Below the pieces are notes generated by a model that worked only from the letters and a program-made list of their open reading frames with translations, had not been told where the DNA came from and made no database searches. This document shows, one piece after another, positions 32,721 to 44,273 of a stretch of 64,000 nt of DNA. The position numbers were made by a program, and so were the translations under genes. Numbering within the stretch: the stretch's first letter is position 1; the number at the start of each line of letters is the position of its first letter. This stretch comes from Hemileia vastatrix (Eukaryota; Basidiomycota; Pucciniomycetes; Pucciniales; Zaghouaniaceae). The stretch spans positions 1 through 64,000 of the forward strand of contig JASXTE010000268.1 of assembly GCA_030280995.1 (NCBI GenBank), read 5' to 3'.

Positions 32721-35087
32721 ATGGCAACGACGACTACGAGAATGTCGATTACTTTGACTTCAAATCCATCCACTTCTGCCTCTTCTCCTTCTGCTTCTCA
32801 TAATCTCATTCAATCCAGTCCAGTCAACAACAAGAAGAGGAAGAGAACATCAACAAAGCAACAATTACGACTCGATGAACCGAATCTACCCGAATCCACA
32901 CCAAAGCAATCCAATGCCAACCGATACCCATGCGATTTCAAAGGTTGCCACAAATCCTATTCCAAACCGAGTAGATTGAAGGAACATCAAAGAGTTCACA
33001 CTGGAGAAAGACCTTTCAAATGTAATCATCCAGATTGTCAAGCTTCTTATATGAGGAATTCTCATCTAGTAGCTCACAAGAGAACTCATCTCGATTCAAA
33101 CGCAGCATCTGCACCCACAACTTCCAATCAAGATCAAGTTCAAGATGAATTCTCCATCAGACCATTCGCATGTGATCGTCAAGGATGTTCACAAAGGTTT
33201 TGGACTCGTCAACATTTGAACAGACATGTAGAAGGGGTTCATGATGATTCTAGAGCTTTGGAGGATCAAACTCAAACTGAAACAGAAGTAGAGGTGGGAG
33301 GAAAGGATGATGATGATGGATGGATGACCAATTCTAGTCAGAGTAGAAAAGTCTCGATTGGGAATGGGAATGATGGATCGGATCTGGAAGGGAAGAAGAG
33401 GAGGAGAAGAAAGAGACCTGGAGGAGAAGGAGCTTACAAGGTGAGTTTTTGGATATCCAGAACCCAGGTATCTCGACTCGAAGGAGGTATGTCTAGAATC
33501 AATCTTGATAACAAGTTTTCTTGTCTTTTTTTAATTTGGTTTCTCATTCAGTGCTCTGTACAAGGATGTAAAGACACTTTCTCGAAACGTAAACATCTCA
33601 GAGCTCACATTTGGTCTGCTCATTCTCTTCTTGGATCCAATCCTCAAGAAATCAATCAAACTCCCAATCATCCTAACTACTCAACATCTTCAGATCCAAT
33701 AGCTTCAACTTCTCAAATCCAACTCTCGAATCCGGATCCAAATCAAATCTTACCACTTCCATTCCAATGTACTCATCAAGGATGTCTCAAGAGATTCCCA
33801 ACAAATGCCAAAAGGAAACAACACTTAAGAACCCATCAGACTGGAAGATATGCTTGTTCTTTGGATCATACCCAAGGTCAAATCGAAAGTTATTTGAAGA
33901 ATTGGAGAGAGATTAATGGAAAGCAAATGGGAGATGAGGAAGGAGAAGAAGCTTTTCCAGAAGAACCTTTCCCAAATATACTTTATTTCGAAAGTTGGAG
34001 TAAGCTGAGAAGTCATATGAAACTTGAACATAAGAAGGGAAAACACAAGGAGGCTAGTTCTGATTTAGAAGATCAAGATCAAGACGAAGAAGAGGAGGAA
34101 GAGATCTTAGGTTTGGAAGGTAAAGGTAGATCGAAATCCGATGAGACAAAAGCTTTTGTCTGTACTTACGATTTAGATCATATAGCTCCTCCGTCAACAT
34201 CAATCGATCAGATCGAATCATCTTCCAATTCAAAACCTCAAGATTCTACGTCTTCCTCTTCATCCACTCCTTGCACGAAATCTTTCACTAGACTATCAGC
34301 TTTAAGAACTCATATCAGAGTTCATCATTTAGGAGAAAAGAGGTTCATCTGTCAGAATAAAGATAGAGGTTGTGAGAAAAGATACGCTTATAGACATCTT
34401 TTGAGAAAACATGAGGGGAAATGTTGGTTTAGAGTTCAAGGAGAAGAATCGAGTTTTCAATCGAAGAACAAGAAGAGAAAGACAAGTCATAATTCAAAGA
34501 TTTCAGATGACGATGAGGATTCTGATGAAGAAGAAGCTGAGGAAAAGGATGAAGAAGCAGATGACGAAGAAGAAGAAGACGAAAACGAAATCTTTAGAAA
34601 AGAAGGTGGAGCGATTCCTGAAAAGTATTCTTCACGTCAAGCCGTCATTTCAACCAAAGAGGAGAAGATCAAAAGGAATGGTTTATTGGATAAATTGACT
34701 GGTTCAGGTTATGACCCTACTTCTTTCATCAAGAGAAAGAGAGAAGAATTACAAGATCAAGAGGATGAAGAGGATAATCTTCTGGAAAAGAAGAAACGTA
34801 AAGTTAGGGGAAGAGTACTTAAATGTCCTTGGTCTACCATTTCTGAAATGATGAAGAAAGTGGAACAAGATGAAGATGAGGATGGAGATGGGGAAATGAT
34901 TAGTTCTGATGTTGATGAAGAAGTAGAGATGGAAGAAAAGGATTGTCTTCATAGATTCTCGAGAATGTACGATCTTAGAAGACATGTCAAAGCTAGTCAT
35001 CAATTGGATCTTACAGAGAATGAATTGAAGGCTTTCATTCCTTTGGAGGAAAAACAACAATTACCTAAAGAAAGAAGAAAAAAGTAA
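32721..35087 (+). CDS. transcription factor IIIA, nine C2H2 zinc fingers
   Basis: Binds the internal control region of 5S rRNA genes for RNA polymerase III. Exons 32721..33440 and 33552..35087 give 751 residues. Fingers 1-2 are joined by the classic HTGERPF linker (YPCDFKGCHKSY..., FKCNHPDCQASY...). Finger 3 follows (FACDRQGCSQRF), then 4 and 5 (CSVQGCKDTFSKRKHL, FQCTHQGCLKRF). Finger 6 is degenerate, with a long insertion before KLRSHMKLEH. Finger 7 has a Ser-rich insertion between its Cys pair; finger 8 reads FICQNKDRGCEKRY. Finger 9 has an acidic insertion between Cys residues before DLRRHVKASH. The 111-nt intron (33441..33551) is a multiple of three without a stop, so its retention would add 37 residues after finger 3. 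Confidence 0.88.
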   Translation: MATTTTRMSITLTSNPSTSASSPSASHNLIQSSPVNNKKRKRTSTKQQLRLDEPNLPESTPKQSNANRYPCDFKGCHKSYSKPSRLKEHQRVHTGERPFKCNHPDCQASYMRNSHLVAHKRTHLDSNAASAPTTSNQDQVQDEFSIRPFACDRQGCSQRFWTRQHLNRHVEGVHDDSRALEDQTQTETEVEVGGKDDDDGWMTNSSQSRKVSIGNGNDGSDLEGKKRRRRKRPGGEGAYKVSFWISRTQVSRLEGGMSRINLDNKFSCLFLIWFLIQCSVQGCKDTFSKRKHLRAHIWSAHSLLGSNPQEINQTPNHPNYSTSSDPIASTSQIQLSNPDPNQILPLPFQCTHQGCLKRFPTNAKRKQHLRTHQTGRYACSLDHTQGQIESYLKNWREINGKQMGDEEGEEAFPEEPFPNILYFESWSKLRSHMKLEHKKGKHKEASSDLEDQDQDEEEEEEILGLEGKGRSKSDETKAFVCTYDLDHIAPPSTSIDQIESSSNSKPQDSTSSSSSTPCTKSFTRLSALRTHIRVHHLGEKRFICQNKDRGCEKRYAYRHLLRKHEGKCWFRVQGEESSFQSKNKKRKTSHNSKISDDDEDSDEEEAEEKDEEADDEEEEDENEIFRKEGGAIPEKYSSRQAVISTKEEKIKRNGLLDKLTGSGYDPTSFIKRKREELQDQEDEEDNLLEKKKRKVRGRVLKCPWSTISEMMKKVEQDEDEDGDGEMISSDVDEEVEMEEKDCLHRFSRMYDLRRHVKASHQLDLTENELKAFIPLEEKQQLPKERRKK

Positions 35088-35446
35088 ATCCGTAAAGTAG
35101 CACCCTTTTTTTCTGGTCGCTTCTTTCAACCTACCAGTAGTATGTTTATCAATGTAATTCTATCCCACATCAATGTCTGTTTACTACTTTCGGAAACGAA
35201 GAACGACTGCTCAGAGTGAATGAAGGACTCAGGACTCTCTTGATCGAGTTGGAATGAAAGTATAAGATTGAAATCGACGAGCGAAGAAAAGAAAACGAAC
35301 GAGGTTACATGCTGGTGGAAAGGATGCTGATTTTGATTCGAGCTATGTATGATGATGAAAATGATTGTGATGCAAGTGAATGCTGTTACTGAAGTCTATA
35401 AAACGAAAGAAGAGAGAAAGAGGGAGATCCACAACTTGCAGTAAGA
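35088..35446. other. intergenic between convergent genes, nothing seen
   Basis: 3' regions of TFIIIA (+) and the HsbA-like gene (-). No open frame with coding character. Confidence 0.4.
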
Positions 35447-36229
35447 TTAACAGGCTAGATTGAGGCCCAAGGATCCTTGAGCGGTGAAAGCGCAGACGGC
35501 GTCCTTGAAGGTCTCACTGAGGTTGCGCTTGTCATTGGTAGGCTGGTAGACGAAGGAAAACAGGGATAGTAAAGAGCGGTGAGCAAATCAGTAAGTGAGC
35601 TTCATAAGTTCTCTCAACAGACAACCTGCCATCCCTTCTTACTCACTCCGTCTCCGCACTCTGGAGTTGCATCGATGATGCCGAAGCTGAAAGCGTCAGT
35701 GGAATCTTCGATGGAGCGCAAAGCAGCTCCAATAGGGGCATAGAAGAGGTCTTGGACGAGTCCGCTCTTGCCTAGATTTCAAAAGAAAGGAAATGGAAAA
35801 GCAAAGCAAAGCATGAGCACGAAGTTGAATTTACTCTTCATTCATCTTCTCTGCTTTTCCTTTGAACATGTACTCACCGATCAAGAGTTGAAGAGTTTGA
35901 GTAAGTTGGTTCTTGAAAGTCTTGTAAGAAGCGCAAACATTCTTTTGACCAGCTTCTGAAATTTTAATGTTGTAAGCGTTTCCCATGGCTTGAATGTCCC
36001 CTTGGAGTAAAGTGTTGAATTGAGAGAGACCATCAGTTACGGCTCTGATCTTGTTGAAGTCTGGAAAGTCAGTCAAGGCTTTGACAGATGGGTTGATCGA
36101 CTCAGTCTTCTTGGTCAGAGCCTCGATTTGAGAGAGAACAGTGGCTCCAGATTCGGCACGGGGTGCAATGACTGCAGCTGAAGCCAAAGAGAGGAGTGGA
36201 AGAGTGGAAGCAATGATTGAGAAGCGCAT
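35447..36229 (-). CDS. HsbA-like secreted cell-wall/hydrophobic-surface protein
   Basis: Three exons join to a protein of about 190 residues. Exon 1 starts at 36229 and ends at the GTGAGT near 35878; exon 2 lies at about 35653-35770 and exon 3 at 35447-35535. The signal peptide (MRFSIIASTLPLLSLASAAV) ends before APRAES. The body is helical with the HsbA pattern (VLSQIEALTKKTESIN, LSQFNTLLQGDIQAMG). Four cysteines lie in NVCASY, TPECGD, DAVCAF and the C-terminal LAC. The Aspergillus prototype HsbA adsorbs to hydrophobic surfaces and recruits cutinase; others are cell-wall galactomannoprotein-like. No breaks. A TATA box lies 86 bp upstream, as expected for a strongly expressed secreted protein. 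Confidence 0.8.
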
Positions 36230-36314
36230 TTTAAAGAGGGTGAGAGGAGTTGAGAAGAAGGAAAGAAAGAGAGTGTTGATGAAGACGAAGAAGAACATTT
36301 GGAAGTGGCTCTTC

Positions 36315-36322
36315 TTTTTATA
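36315..36322 (-). promoter_or_regulatory. TATA box (TATAAAAA) of the HsbA-like gene
   Basis: TATAAAAA on the minus strand, 86 bp upstream of the ATG at 36229. Confidence 0.55.
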
Positions 36323-36329
36323 CTTGTTC

Positions 36330-37046
36330 ACCCTCCTGGCTCTTGACTCGCTCATGATTTCACATTCCTCTGCAGATCGCTTCTTGTTCTTCCGCTGAAT
36401 GCGGCAGCAGAAGAAGCTAGTGGAATGAAACTCTTGCTATTAGGTTTGGAGCCATCGCGGTTGCTGTAAGTTGTAACTCTACTGTACGACGATCGAAGTG
36501 GAGAGCATGTTGCTCTTTACGTATGTAGGCCTTCCTCGAGCGCAATATCTGCTGTGGGTTCAAAAATTTGGATTACATAAGTCTGCAGCGATTCAAGAAA
36601 GAGACCCGTGAGCCAATCAACTTTGATTTCGAGGGAGAGAAGAAAAGAGAAGGTTCTAATTCTAGCCTCGGGTGAAGATCTGCTTCGCTCATCACACAGC
36701 CAGAATGGAAGGTCGAACGATGACTTCATCGACAGACAGGATCTAAGAGGTATCTTGAAAGTCGAAACGGAAATTGTCCGAACCGAATGATCGCCGTCCT
36801 CAGCCATTGTCATTTGTCGACCCTAACTGACGAAAGGCAAACGTTTGGAGCCGAACGTTTTTTTTTTTCGACTCTGCTCTCTCTCACTCGAGTGGACTTA
36901 TACGCAATTCATGTTGTTTTCCAAACATTCTCAATCTCTTCAATCTACTTCATTGTCTCGAACTCGTTCGTGTGAACGGACGGGTCTTCCCAATAAGCAT
37001 GAGCTGAAAATTTTTCTTCGCCCTTCGTTCATTCGACACCATCATC
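36330..37046. other. intergenic, divergent promoters, no gene seen
   Basis: Upstream region shared by the HsbA-like gene (-) and the BTB-like gene (+). It contains a T-run at 36861-36870. Short frames here lack conserved features. Confidence 0.4.
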
Positions 37047-37979
37047 ATGTCTCTCGAAGTAAGTCAAAGAATCTCAATCCTTCTCTCCTCGTCGCAGCTC
37101 ATCAATCAAATTCTCTTCTTCACCGCTTCAGATACCTCCAATGACGAGCCCTATCAGACCAAGTGGTCTCATAGATCACGAGTTGGACGGCGACGATCAT
37201 TCTCTTACTTTTAGATCTTCAGATGGAAAGCTCTTCACCATCGGCGAAGCCAGAGCTCTTCAATCAAACGTCTGGAAAACGAAACTTGGAAACGAAGAAG
37301 GTTCCATCAGAAAGAAGAGAAAAGCAAGTGAGGTCAACGGAGACGAGATCCAAGAAGATCAGAAGGAAAATGAAAAAGATGAGAGCGACATTATAGTCTT
37401 AGAAGAACATTCCATGAATCTGTTGGGCTTCATGAACTCTTTGCTTCAGAATCGTTGGGAAGGAAGTAGATTGGCTCCTTGGAACGTTTTACAACATCTA
37501 AAGTTGGCTCAGAAGTATCAAGCCATTTCTGCTGCTCTTTCAAATCAACCAAGGAATGGACTCTAACTGAAGTAATGCTGGTTTATCACTATAGTAATCT
37601 GTTCAATCTTCAGACTTTGAAGAACTTAGCTGCTAGGAACTTTGTTAGGTTGGGAGATATCGTCAATCATGGAGTCGAGTTAGAAAGCATCAAAATTGCT
37701 TCTCCTCATCTTTTGGACCTCTTTGGATTTAGAAAGAAGTGGATCACTCAAGGCTTCATGGATTTACCGACTAATGATCTATGCACTCAAGATACATGTG
37801 AGACTACTTGGAACAAAGTTGTGCTCCCATATCTCAGCGTGGGCAAAATCGTTCCTATCGAGAGCAATTCCAATGAGAGTAAAGTCTTCAGTGGACTCTG
37901 TGTAACTCATTTGGCTATTTATAAGAAGGATTATCTAGACATCTCTCAGAGATTGGATTCTTTTACTCCATACAACTAG
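37047..37979 (+). CDS. BTB/POZ-like domain protein, one frame break
   Basis: A 12-nt first exon (37047..37058, MSLE) is spliced to the main exon at 37132. An early SSDGKLFTIGEARALQSNVW strand-turn-helix resembles the start of fungal BTB domains. IIVLEEHSMNLLGFMNSLL and LKLAQKYQAISAAL match the later BTB helices. BTB domains mediate dimerisation or Cul3 binding. Near 37546-37550 the frame shifts by one base: NQP-RNGL-stop in one frame continues as KEWTLTEVMLVYHY in the next. Restoration would need a single A in a short A run, so an indel error is likely. The last 130 residues (LKNLAARNFVRLGDI...) fit the helical extension common after fungal BTB domains. Partner unknown. Confidence 0.6.
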
Positions 37980-38690
37980 AGAGCGTGAGTACAATCTTAC
38001 CTCTTCTCGAATCACATTGCATTTGCTGAAAGTGGCTTTCCTTTCTTCTTTGCTCATCCCTGAACAGATCAGGCTGACTACGAAGGATGAAACGAGTCGA
38101 AGGAGGGATGAAAAGGAAAAGAGGCGGGGCTTTTGGAAGATGAGGGGAGCGGAAGACTTTGACGGACGGTGATGATTCCTTGGCTGTAGATCTGTCTACT
38201 TTGAAAGCAAAATTTGGCAACTGGAGCCACAAGAATAAGAAGCAAAAAAGAAAGAAGAGGCAAAGAAGTTTGATCGTGTGATATCCGAAAAATGCATGCT
38301 GAGAACTCGAGACTCTTCTGGGATCAGATTCTCTTTGCCTTTTTAACCTGACACCACACCATCGCTCTTCACCTCCTCACTCGGTCAACTTCTCCCTTTC
38401 TGATCGTTCAAGACTTTCATTTTGGAGAAATAGATCAGCAAGAAAGCGCTGTACTGGTTGTACAGTCTATGAGATTGACCTCATCCTCAACTTTCTTTAC
38501 TCCTAAATCCAATCGACATCCTAATCTTTACCTTCAAGCTTCGACTTCTCATCAATCCGACAATAGACGGATTCTATTTGATCAATCCGAACTAGAACCC
38601 GAATCCATCCAACTCCAACCGATCGGCAGAAGCAATCAATCCAATCCCAATCTTTACAGCAACTTCAATTTCCCTTATTTCGACTCCAGC
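37980..38690. other. intergenic and 5' region of the SPX transporter
   Basis: No separate gene seen. A frame open from an ATG at 38469 runs into the transporter start at 38691 and could be an N-terminal extension or 5' UTR. Confidence 0.4.
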
Positions 38691-41600
38691 ATGAAGTTCT
38701 CTCATTCCCTACAATTCAACGCAGTCCCAGATTGGGCTGACAAGTACGTAGCCTATTCAAATCTCAAAAAGGCAATCTACAATCTAGAAAAGGATGCCCC
38801 AACTCTCTCTTCTCAACCTTATCGGGATGACATTGAATCCGAATCTGCAGATCTACTCAACAATCATCAGACTACAGAAACCGATCGAATCTTTACCCCT
38901 TTGATGGACAAGGAGTTGAAAAAGATTGTCGATTTCTATAGTCTCAAATCAGAAGAGCTGTTCAAAGACTTGGAGACTCTCCAGTCAGATTTGGTGAGGA
39001 CGGAAGAGGAAGAGGTCATGGAAGATAGTGATGATGGTAGTGACGACGATGATGAAGATGGAGGTGATAGAAATCATTTGGACTCTCCTTATACTACTGT
39101 CAGAGGTGGTGGAACTTTGGCTGGTGGAAGAAGACCTAGCATGGATGCTATCTTTAGAGATCCAAGGAAGTACAACGAGGCTGCCAGAGAGCAACAGAAG
39201 AGAAGCAATAGAAGATCGAGTAAAGCTTCCATCAGTCCAGAAAGAGCAACAGATGATATTAGGAATCCAAAGAGATCATCTAGCGATTACTTCAATGGTC
39301 AAGAGGTGGACCTCCTAAATCAAGCTCAAGATGAACCTACCACTGCTGAAACTTCAGTTCCAGACGTCATGGCCATCTCTAATCAACGTGCTTATAGACA
39401 AAGGACTTCCTCAACTGCAAGTCAATCTGGCGGAGGAGGAGGAACTAATCCAAGATGGAGTCTTTTCAGAAAGAAGTCTCAAAGGAAATCTCTGGGAATA
39501 GTCATCCCGGACGATTACGATCCTCAAGAAGGTGGTCTGATGAGTGCCTCTAGAAGTGAAATGGCAAATTCAAGTCTGGCTGGAGATAAGTCCATGAGCG
39601 TTTGGACTGCTGAAAATGATTGGGCTATAGATATGAGAATCACTTTCAAAAAGAGAATCACGGATCTTTTCGTTGCCTTCTCGGAATTGAAACAATTCGT
39701 TCAGTTGAACGAGACTGGTATGAAGAAGATTTTGAAAAAGTGAGTGTGCGATTTTTGGATGTTCGGAGCTTAGCATAAGGTTCTTGATGTTCGCCACTGA
39801 CTTCGTTTCGTTTCGATTGCTTCCTCTTTCTTGCAGGTACGACAAGATCACAAACAGTCATCTCAAGGATCGCTTCATGAATGACGTTGTTCAAGTGAGT
39901 TCTTTAATGTAAATGCTCTTTCCTCCCACACTCAGAACAAAGATTCTGACTACTCTCTTTGAACCTCCCTCTGCCTCCCTCTCTCTCTCTCTTTCTCTTA
40001 GAGCAAGTTTCCTTTCACTTCCGAAGCGCGAAATCAACTGGACGAGCATATCACCACTCTGACTCAACTTTACGCAAAGGTCGTCACCTCTGGAGACGTT
40101 GCCGAAGCTCTGGCTAGATTGAAAACTCATCTTCGAGAGCAAGTGGTTTGGCAACGTAACACGGTCTGGAGAGAAATGATCGGAATCGAACGTCGTGCTC
40201 AAGGAGCAAGTCTGGAAAGAGCGGTTCAAGGAAAAAGTGGAAAGAATGGAGATCAAGCCAAACCTACGAGAGTTTGGACTCCTTTCGGTTATGCGAATCT
40301 TCCTTCTTGGTTCGGAATCCCTACTCTTCAACTTCTGGTCGCTTTCACTCTTTTGACTTTACTCTTGAAAGCTCCTGGTCTGAGGTTCTTTGGTAGAGTA
40401 GAGGAACAGAATTGTCTGGCTCTTTTGGTCTTCTGTACTGTCCTTTGGGCGACGGAGGTGAGTAAGATCTTCGACTTTGGTTTGTGCTTCCATCCTCTTT
40501 AACTGACCTTCATTCGTTCTCGTGTCTCTTTTCAGGTCATTCCTCTCTTCGTCACCTCTCTCATGGTTCCTCTGCTGGTTGTCACTCTCAGAGTTGGAAG
40601 ATCGGACGACATTGAAGACAGACGGTTGACTGCCAGCGAAACGACAAAGTGAGTATATGCGCTCTATCTTCTATCGATCGAGCTCGTCACGTGTCCTCAT
40701 CCTAAACCCTTGCTCATCTATCCTTTAACCACTTCTTTTTCTTCTCTTTCAGGTGGATCTTCTCTCAAATGTTCGCTCCCAACATGTGCCTTCTCCTTGG
40801 AGGTTTCACCTTGGCTGCAGCACTTTCCAAATACGGAATCGACAAGGTTCTTGCAACAAAGATCCTTCGTCTGGCTGGAACTCGACCTTCATTCGTACTT
40901 TTAGCTCACATGTGTGTCGCATGTTTTGCTAGTATGTGGATCTCAAACGTCGCAGCTCCGGTCTTGATGTATTCTCTCATCCAACCGATCCTTCGTAACT
41001 TGCCTCCTGCTTCACCTTACGCCTCAAGTCTTATTATGGGTATAGCCTTGGCTTCCAACATTGGAGGTCAAACTTCTCCAATCGCAAGTCCTCAGAATTT
41101 GATCGCTCTTCAATACATGGATGACCCAGTCGGTTGGTTACAGTGGTTCGCCATCACTCTTCCAGTTTCAGGTTTGTCTCTTGTCGTCATCTGGATGGTT
41201 CTTCTTTGGGCTTACGGATCTGGTAAAGGAACGACTATCAAGCAAATGAACGAATCTAGGGACAAGTTCTCCAAGACTCAATACTTCATCTCTGCCGTTT
41301 CGGTCGCTACGATTGCACTCTGGTGTTTCGAGAGAAATCTGGAATACATCCTCGGTGACATGGGTATCATTGCCATCATTCCTCTAGTTCTCTTCTTTGG
41401 TACTGGGATACTCTCGAAGGAAGACTTCAACAATTTCCTATGGACAATCGTTTTCCGTGAGTTGATCTTTCGAACCTTAAGTCGTGGTCTCGATGATTGA
41501 AACTGGTAATCTGACGTTCTCTTTCCTTCCGTGTATCCCTCACTCGACCATTCTTATCATTTTCAGTCGCCATGGGAGGAATTGCGCTCGGAAAGGCTGT

Positions 41601-42015
41601 CACTTCTTCAGGTCTTCTAGAATCGTTAGATGAAGTCATTCAAGGAGTAGTGATAGGAATGCCGATCTGGAAGGTTCTAGTATCGTTGCTCTTCATCGCT
41701 TTGATCGTGGCTACTTTCATCTCTCATACGATAGCTGCAGTCCTTCTAGTTCCAATCGCAGCTCAAGTTGGTGAATCTCTTTCAGAAGCTCATCCGAGAT
41801 TACTCATCATGGCCACCACTTTGACTGCAAGTGCTGCCATGGGTTTACCAGTCTCTGGCTTTCCAAACATGACTGCTGTCTCTATGGAAGACGAGACAGG
41901 TAGAAGATACGTCACGGTCAAGGATTTCTTGAGAGTGGGAGTCTTGGCTAGCATTCTGGCGACGATCATCGTTGGAACTTTGGGATTCGCTATCATGTTG
42001 GCTTTGGGACTTTAG
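38691..42015 (+). CDS. SPX domain low-affinity phosphate transporter (Pho87/Pho90/Pho91 type)
   Basis: Phosphate:cation symporter of the plasma membrane or vacuole. Exons: 38691..39739, 39837..39894, 40002..40457, 40536..40648, 40753..41456, 41567..42015; 942 residues, no breaks. The SPX domain (residues 1 to about 350) begins MKFSHSLQFNAVPDW and YSNLKKAIY. After an acidic/Ser insertion it ends in VAFSELKQFVQLNETGMKKI and KYDKIT, the inositol-pyrophosphate binding surface. The rest is a SLC13/DASS transporter of about 12 helices with the two signature loops, SNIGGQTSPIASPQN and LTASAAMGLPVSGFPNMTA. I start at 38691 because SPX proteins begin with MKF; ATG 38469 would add 74 residues. Confidence 0.92.
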
Positions 42016-42592
42016 AGACAGATGTTTCGAGGTAATTAGATGTCATGAGCCGAAGATTAGATTGTATCGATGTTACTTATTGAAATGTAAATGATATCAC
42101 GAAAGAAGAAAGAGCTTCATTAGAGGGAGGGGTGAGTAACTCGTCCTTTACGGACAGCGATCGACTATTTCCTCGGAGCGTACTTTTTCGGGAATGACCA
42201 TCTAAGATAATCTAAACAAAAATCCACAGGAAAGGTAGGTAGTTCGCAAGGCAGGGGAATTGAATGGAAATGAGAATGGAAATGAAATGGGCGTTTTCGC
42301 GTTTCAGACAGGTTCTGATCCTCATGGCAGACTTTGCTCTCTCTCTTGCTCTCTCGCGGTTTCTCTTCTTCGACCACATGTTTACTGTGCACTTGTACTC
42401 CTTATGCACGCAGTTTTGAATGTAATGTACATTTCGAGGTGAGTGGTGAGTATAGTCGCGACACGCCAGAATCTGTATCAGCCCCTTGACGACCATGCGG
42501 TAGAGGCTTCATGCCGTTCTCGAAACGTGATTGGAACGAGATTCGATAAGGTGAGATGACGACCTCAGCCAGAAAGAACAACTATAAAAGCT
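42016..42592. other. intergenic, promoter of the SDR gene
   Basis: 3' end of the transporter and upstream region of the SDR. No coding frame of interest. Confidence 0.4.
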
Positions 42593-42600
42593 TCCGCTCA
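42593..42600 (+). promoter_or_regulatory. TATA box (TATAAAAG) of the SDR gene
   Basis: TATAAAAG 46 bp before the ATG at 42646. The close spacing implies a short 5' leader. Confidence 0.5.
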
Positions 42601-42645
42601 TCCCTTCTTCTTTCAAGCTTTCTCCCATCTCATCCTTTCAACAAA

Positions 42646-42769
42646 ATGCCAGCTCAACCAAAGTCAACTCAACTACTCGCCAACAAGAAGTTTCTCATCT
42701 TGGGAGGTTCATCCGGAATTGGTGAGAATCTCTACATAGAGAAAGTATCTAATCGACTTCATATCTGTG

Positions 42770-42820
<51 letters not shown>

Positions 42821-44038
42821 GAAACTCCATCGCCTCTGCTCTGATCGAAGAGAACGCCTCTGTAGTGATCTCTTCATCATCTGAGGAAAGAGTTCAAGCA
42901 GCTGTCAAGAAGCTCGCAGACCCTGAATTGCAGTTCAATGCAGACCCAAAACGTATCTCTGGTCACAGCTGCAATTTGAAGGGTCCCGAAGTCGAGAAGA
43001 GTCTTGAAGAGCTATTCTCCAAGGTAGGAAAGATTGATGGACTTGTCTACACGGCAGCCGATAGTCTAGCTTTGAAACCTATCGAAGAACAAGATTACAA
43101 CTCCATCATCGAAGCTGGTCAAGTAAGTAGAGACAGGGTCTGAAGAAGACGAAACCAAGGAAAAGAACCTTTAAAGAAAAGCAGACTTTGTACTGATTCT
43201 TGATTTCTACGTTTTCCAACAGGTACGCTTCTTCTCGGCAATCCTGGCTGCGAAAGTGGGATCCAGGTACATCAATGAGGGAGGCTCCATCATTCTAACG
43301 ACTGGATCTGTTTCGGTCAAACCCATTCCATCGTGGTCGGTCGTGGTAAGTATACTTGATCTTCAGTGTTTTGATTCTGCTTGTTTTCTATCTACTTTCC
43401 CGAGTATAGGGTGCTGACTGACTTCTCATCCCATGTCTTTCTTGATCAGAACGGCTTTGCCACTGGATTGATTGGGTTGGCAAGAGGTCTAGCTCTTGAT
43501 CTCTCCAAAAACTTAATTCGTGTTAATGCAGTCAGTCCTGGGGTAACGGAAACAGAACTGTAAGTGAGAGCAGAAGAGTTCGAACAGCGTAAAAGAGAGA
43601 CAGAGTTGAAGAGAACAGAGAATTTCTTCTCGGCCACAAGTCTGATCTATCTGTACTAATCTTTCTGTTTCCTATTTTAGATGGGCTGGTATGCCAAAGG
43701 ATCAAAGAGATGGATTCATGGACCAGATTGGTGAGTGGTGGCGGAGAACTTCTAAGAATCGAACTCCCGAGAAAATCTGACCTTTCTCACTCGTATTTAC
43801 TCCTCTCTTTTCACCCAATCAGCCAAGACCACCCTCGTAAAGCACGTCTCTTCTGCAGATGAGGGTGAGTAAAGCAATGAAAGTCACTCGGACGTACTTG
43901 GACTCTTTTCTGATCTCTCGCCACTTCTTTCCCTTGTCCTTTCCAGTCGCCCGTTCTTACATCTACCTTTTGAAGGATACGAACATCACAGGTGAAACTA
44001 TCTTCACAGATGGCGGATCAAGATATTTCTCTGGTTAA
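42646..44038 (+). CDS. short-chain dehydrogenase/reductase with degenerate active site
   Basis: Seven exons (42646..42721, 42821..43122, 43223..43345, 43450..43559, 43681..43730, 43823..43864, 43947..44038) join without breaks to 264 residues. The N-terminal cofactor motif is ILGGSSGIGNSIASALI. TGSVSVKPIPSW holds the usual catalytic Ser position. The next helix (NGFATGLIGLARGLALDL) lacks the Tyr-x3-Lys pair. NLIRVNAVSPGVTETELW and ITGETIFTDGGSR complete the fold. A fungal and bacterial SDR subgroup with the KPxxxW pattern also lacks classical Tyr-Lys, so this may be a divergent family and not a dead gene. Substrate unknown; cytosolic. Confidence 0.75.
42774..42818 (+). repeat. (CT)n microsatellite forming an intron pyrimidine tract
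   Basis: About 22 uninterrupted CT units immediately before the AG of SDR intron 1 (42722..42820). Length variation here could influence splicing. Confidence 0.85.
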
Positions 44039-44273
44039 AGTTGCAGACGAGTTGTTGTCGACAGAGACATCGATTTCGGATCGGGTGGTTTTGTAATCGA
44101 GAACTGATACGCTGATACATTACGTTTCGAATTAGAAGAGATGATTCAATTTTTGAAACCCTGGTTCCTACATTCACGACTGTCAGATCCAAAACCAATT
44201 AGGGGTAAGAGTAGTGCGAGAGATCATGAGGGAGCAAGAGAGCGCGAGATCAATAGGGAATAAGATGTCTAAC

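Noticed and set aside
34411..34698. Lys/Met-rich frame inside TFIIIA in another phase
   Set aside because: A shadow of the acidic low-complexity region in the correct frame.
32721..35087. TFIIIA as an uninterrupted 788-residue protein
   Set aside because: A canonical GTGAGT...TTCAG intron (33441..33551) with T-rich tract removes non-conserved residues and restores normal spacing before finger 4.
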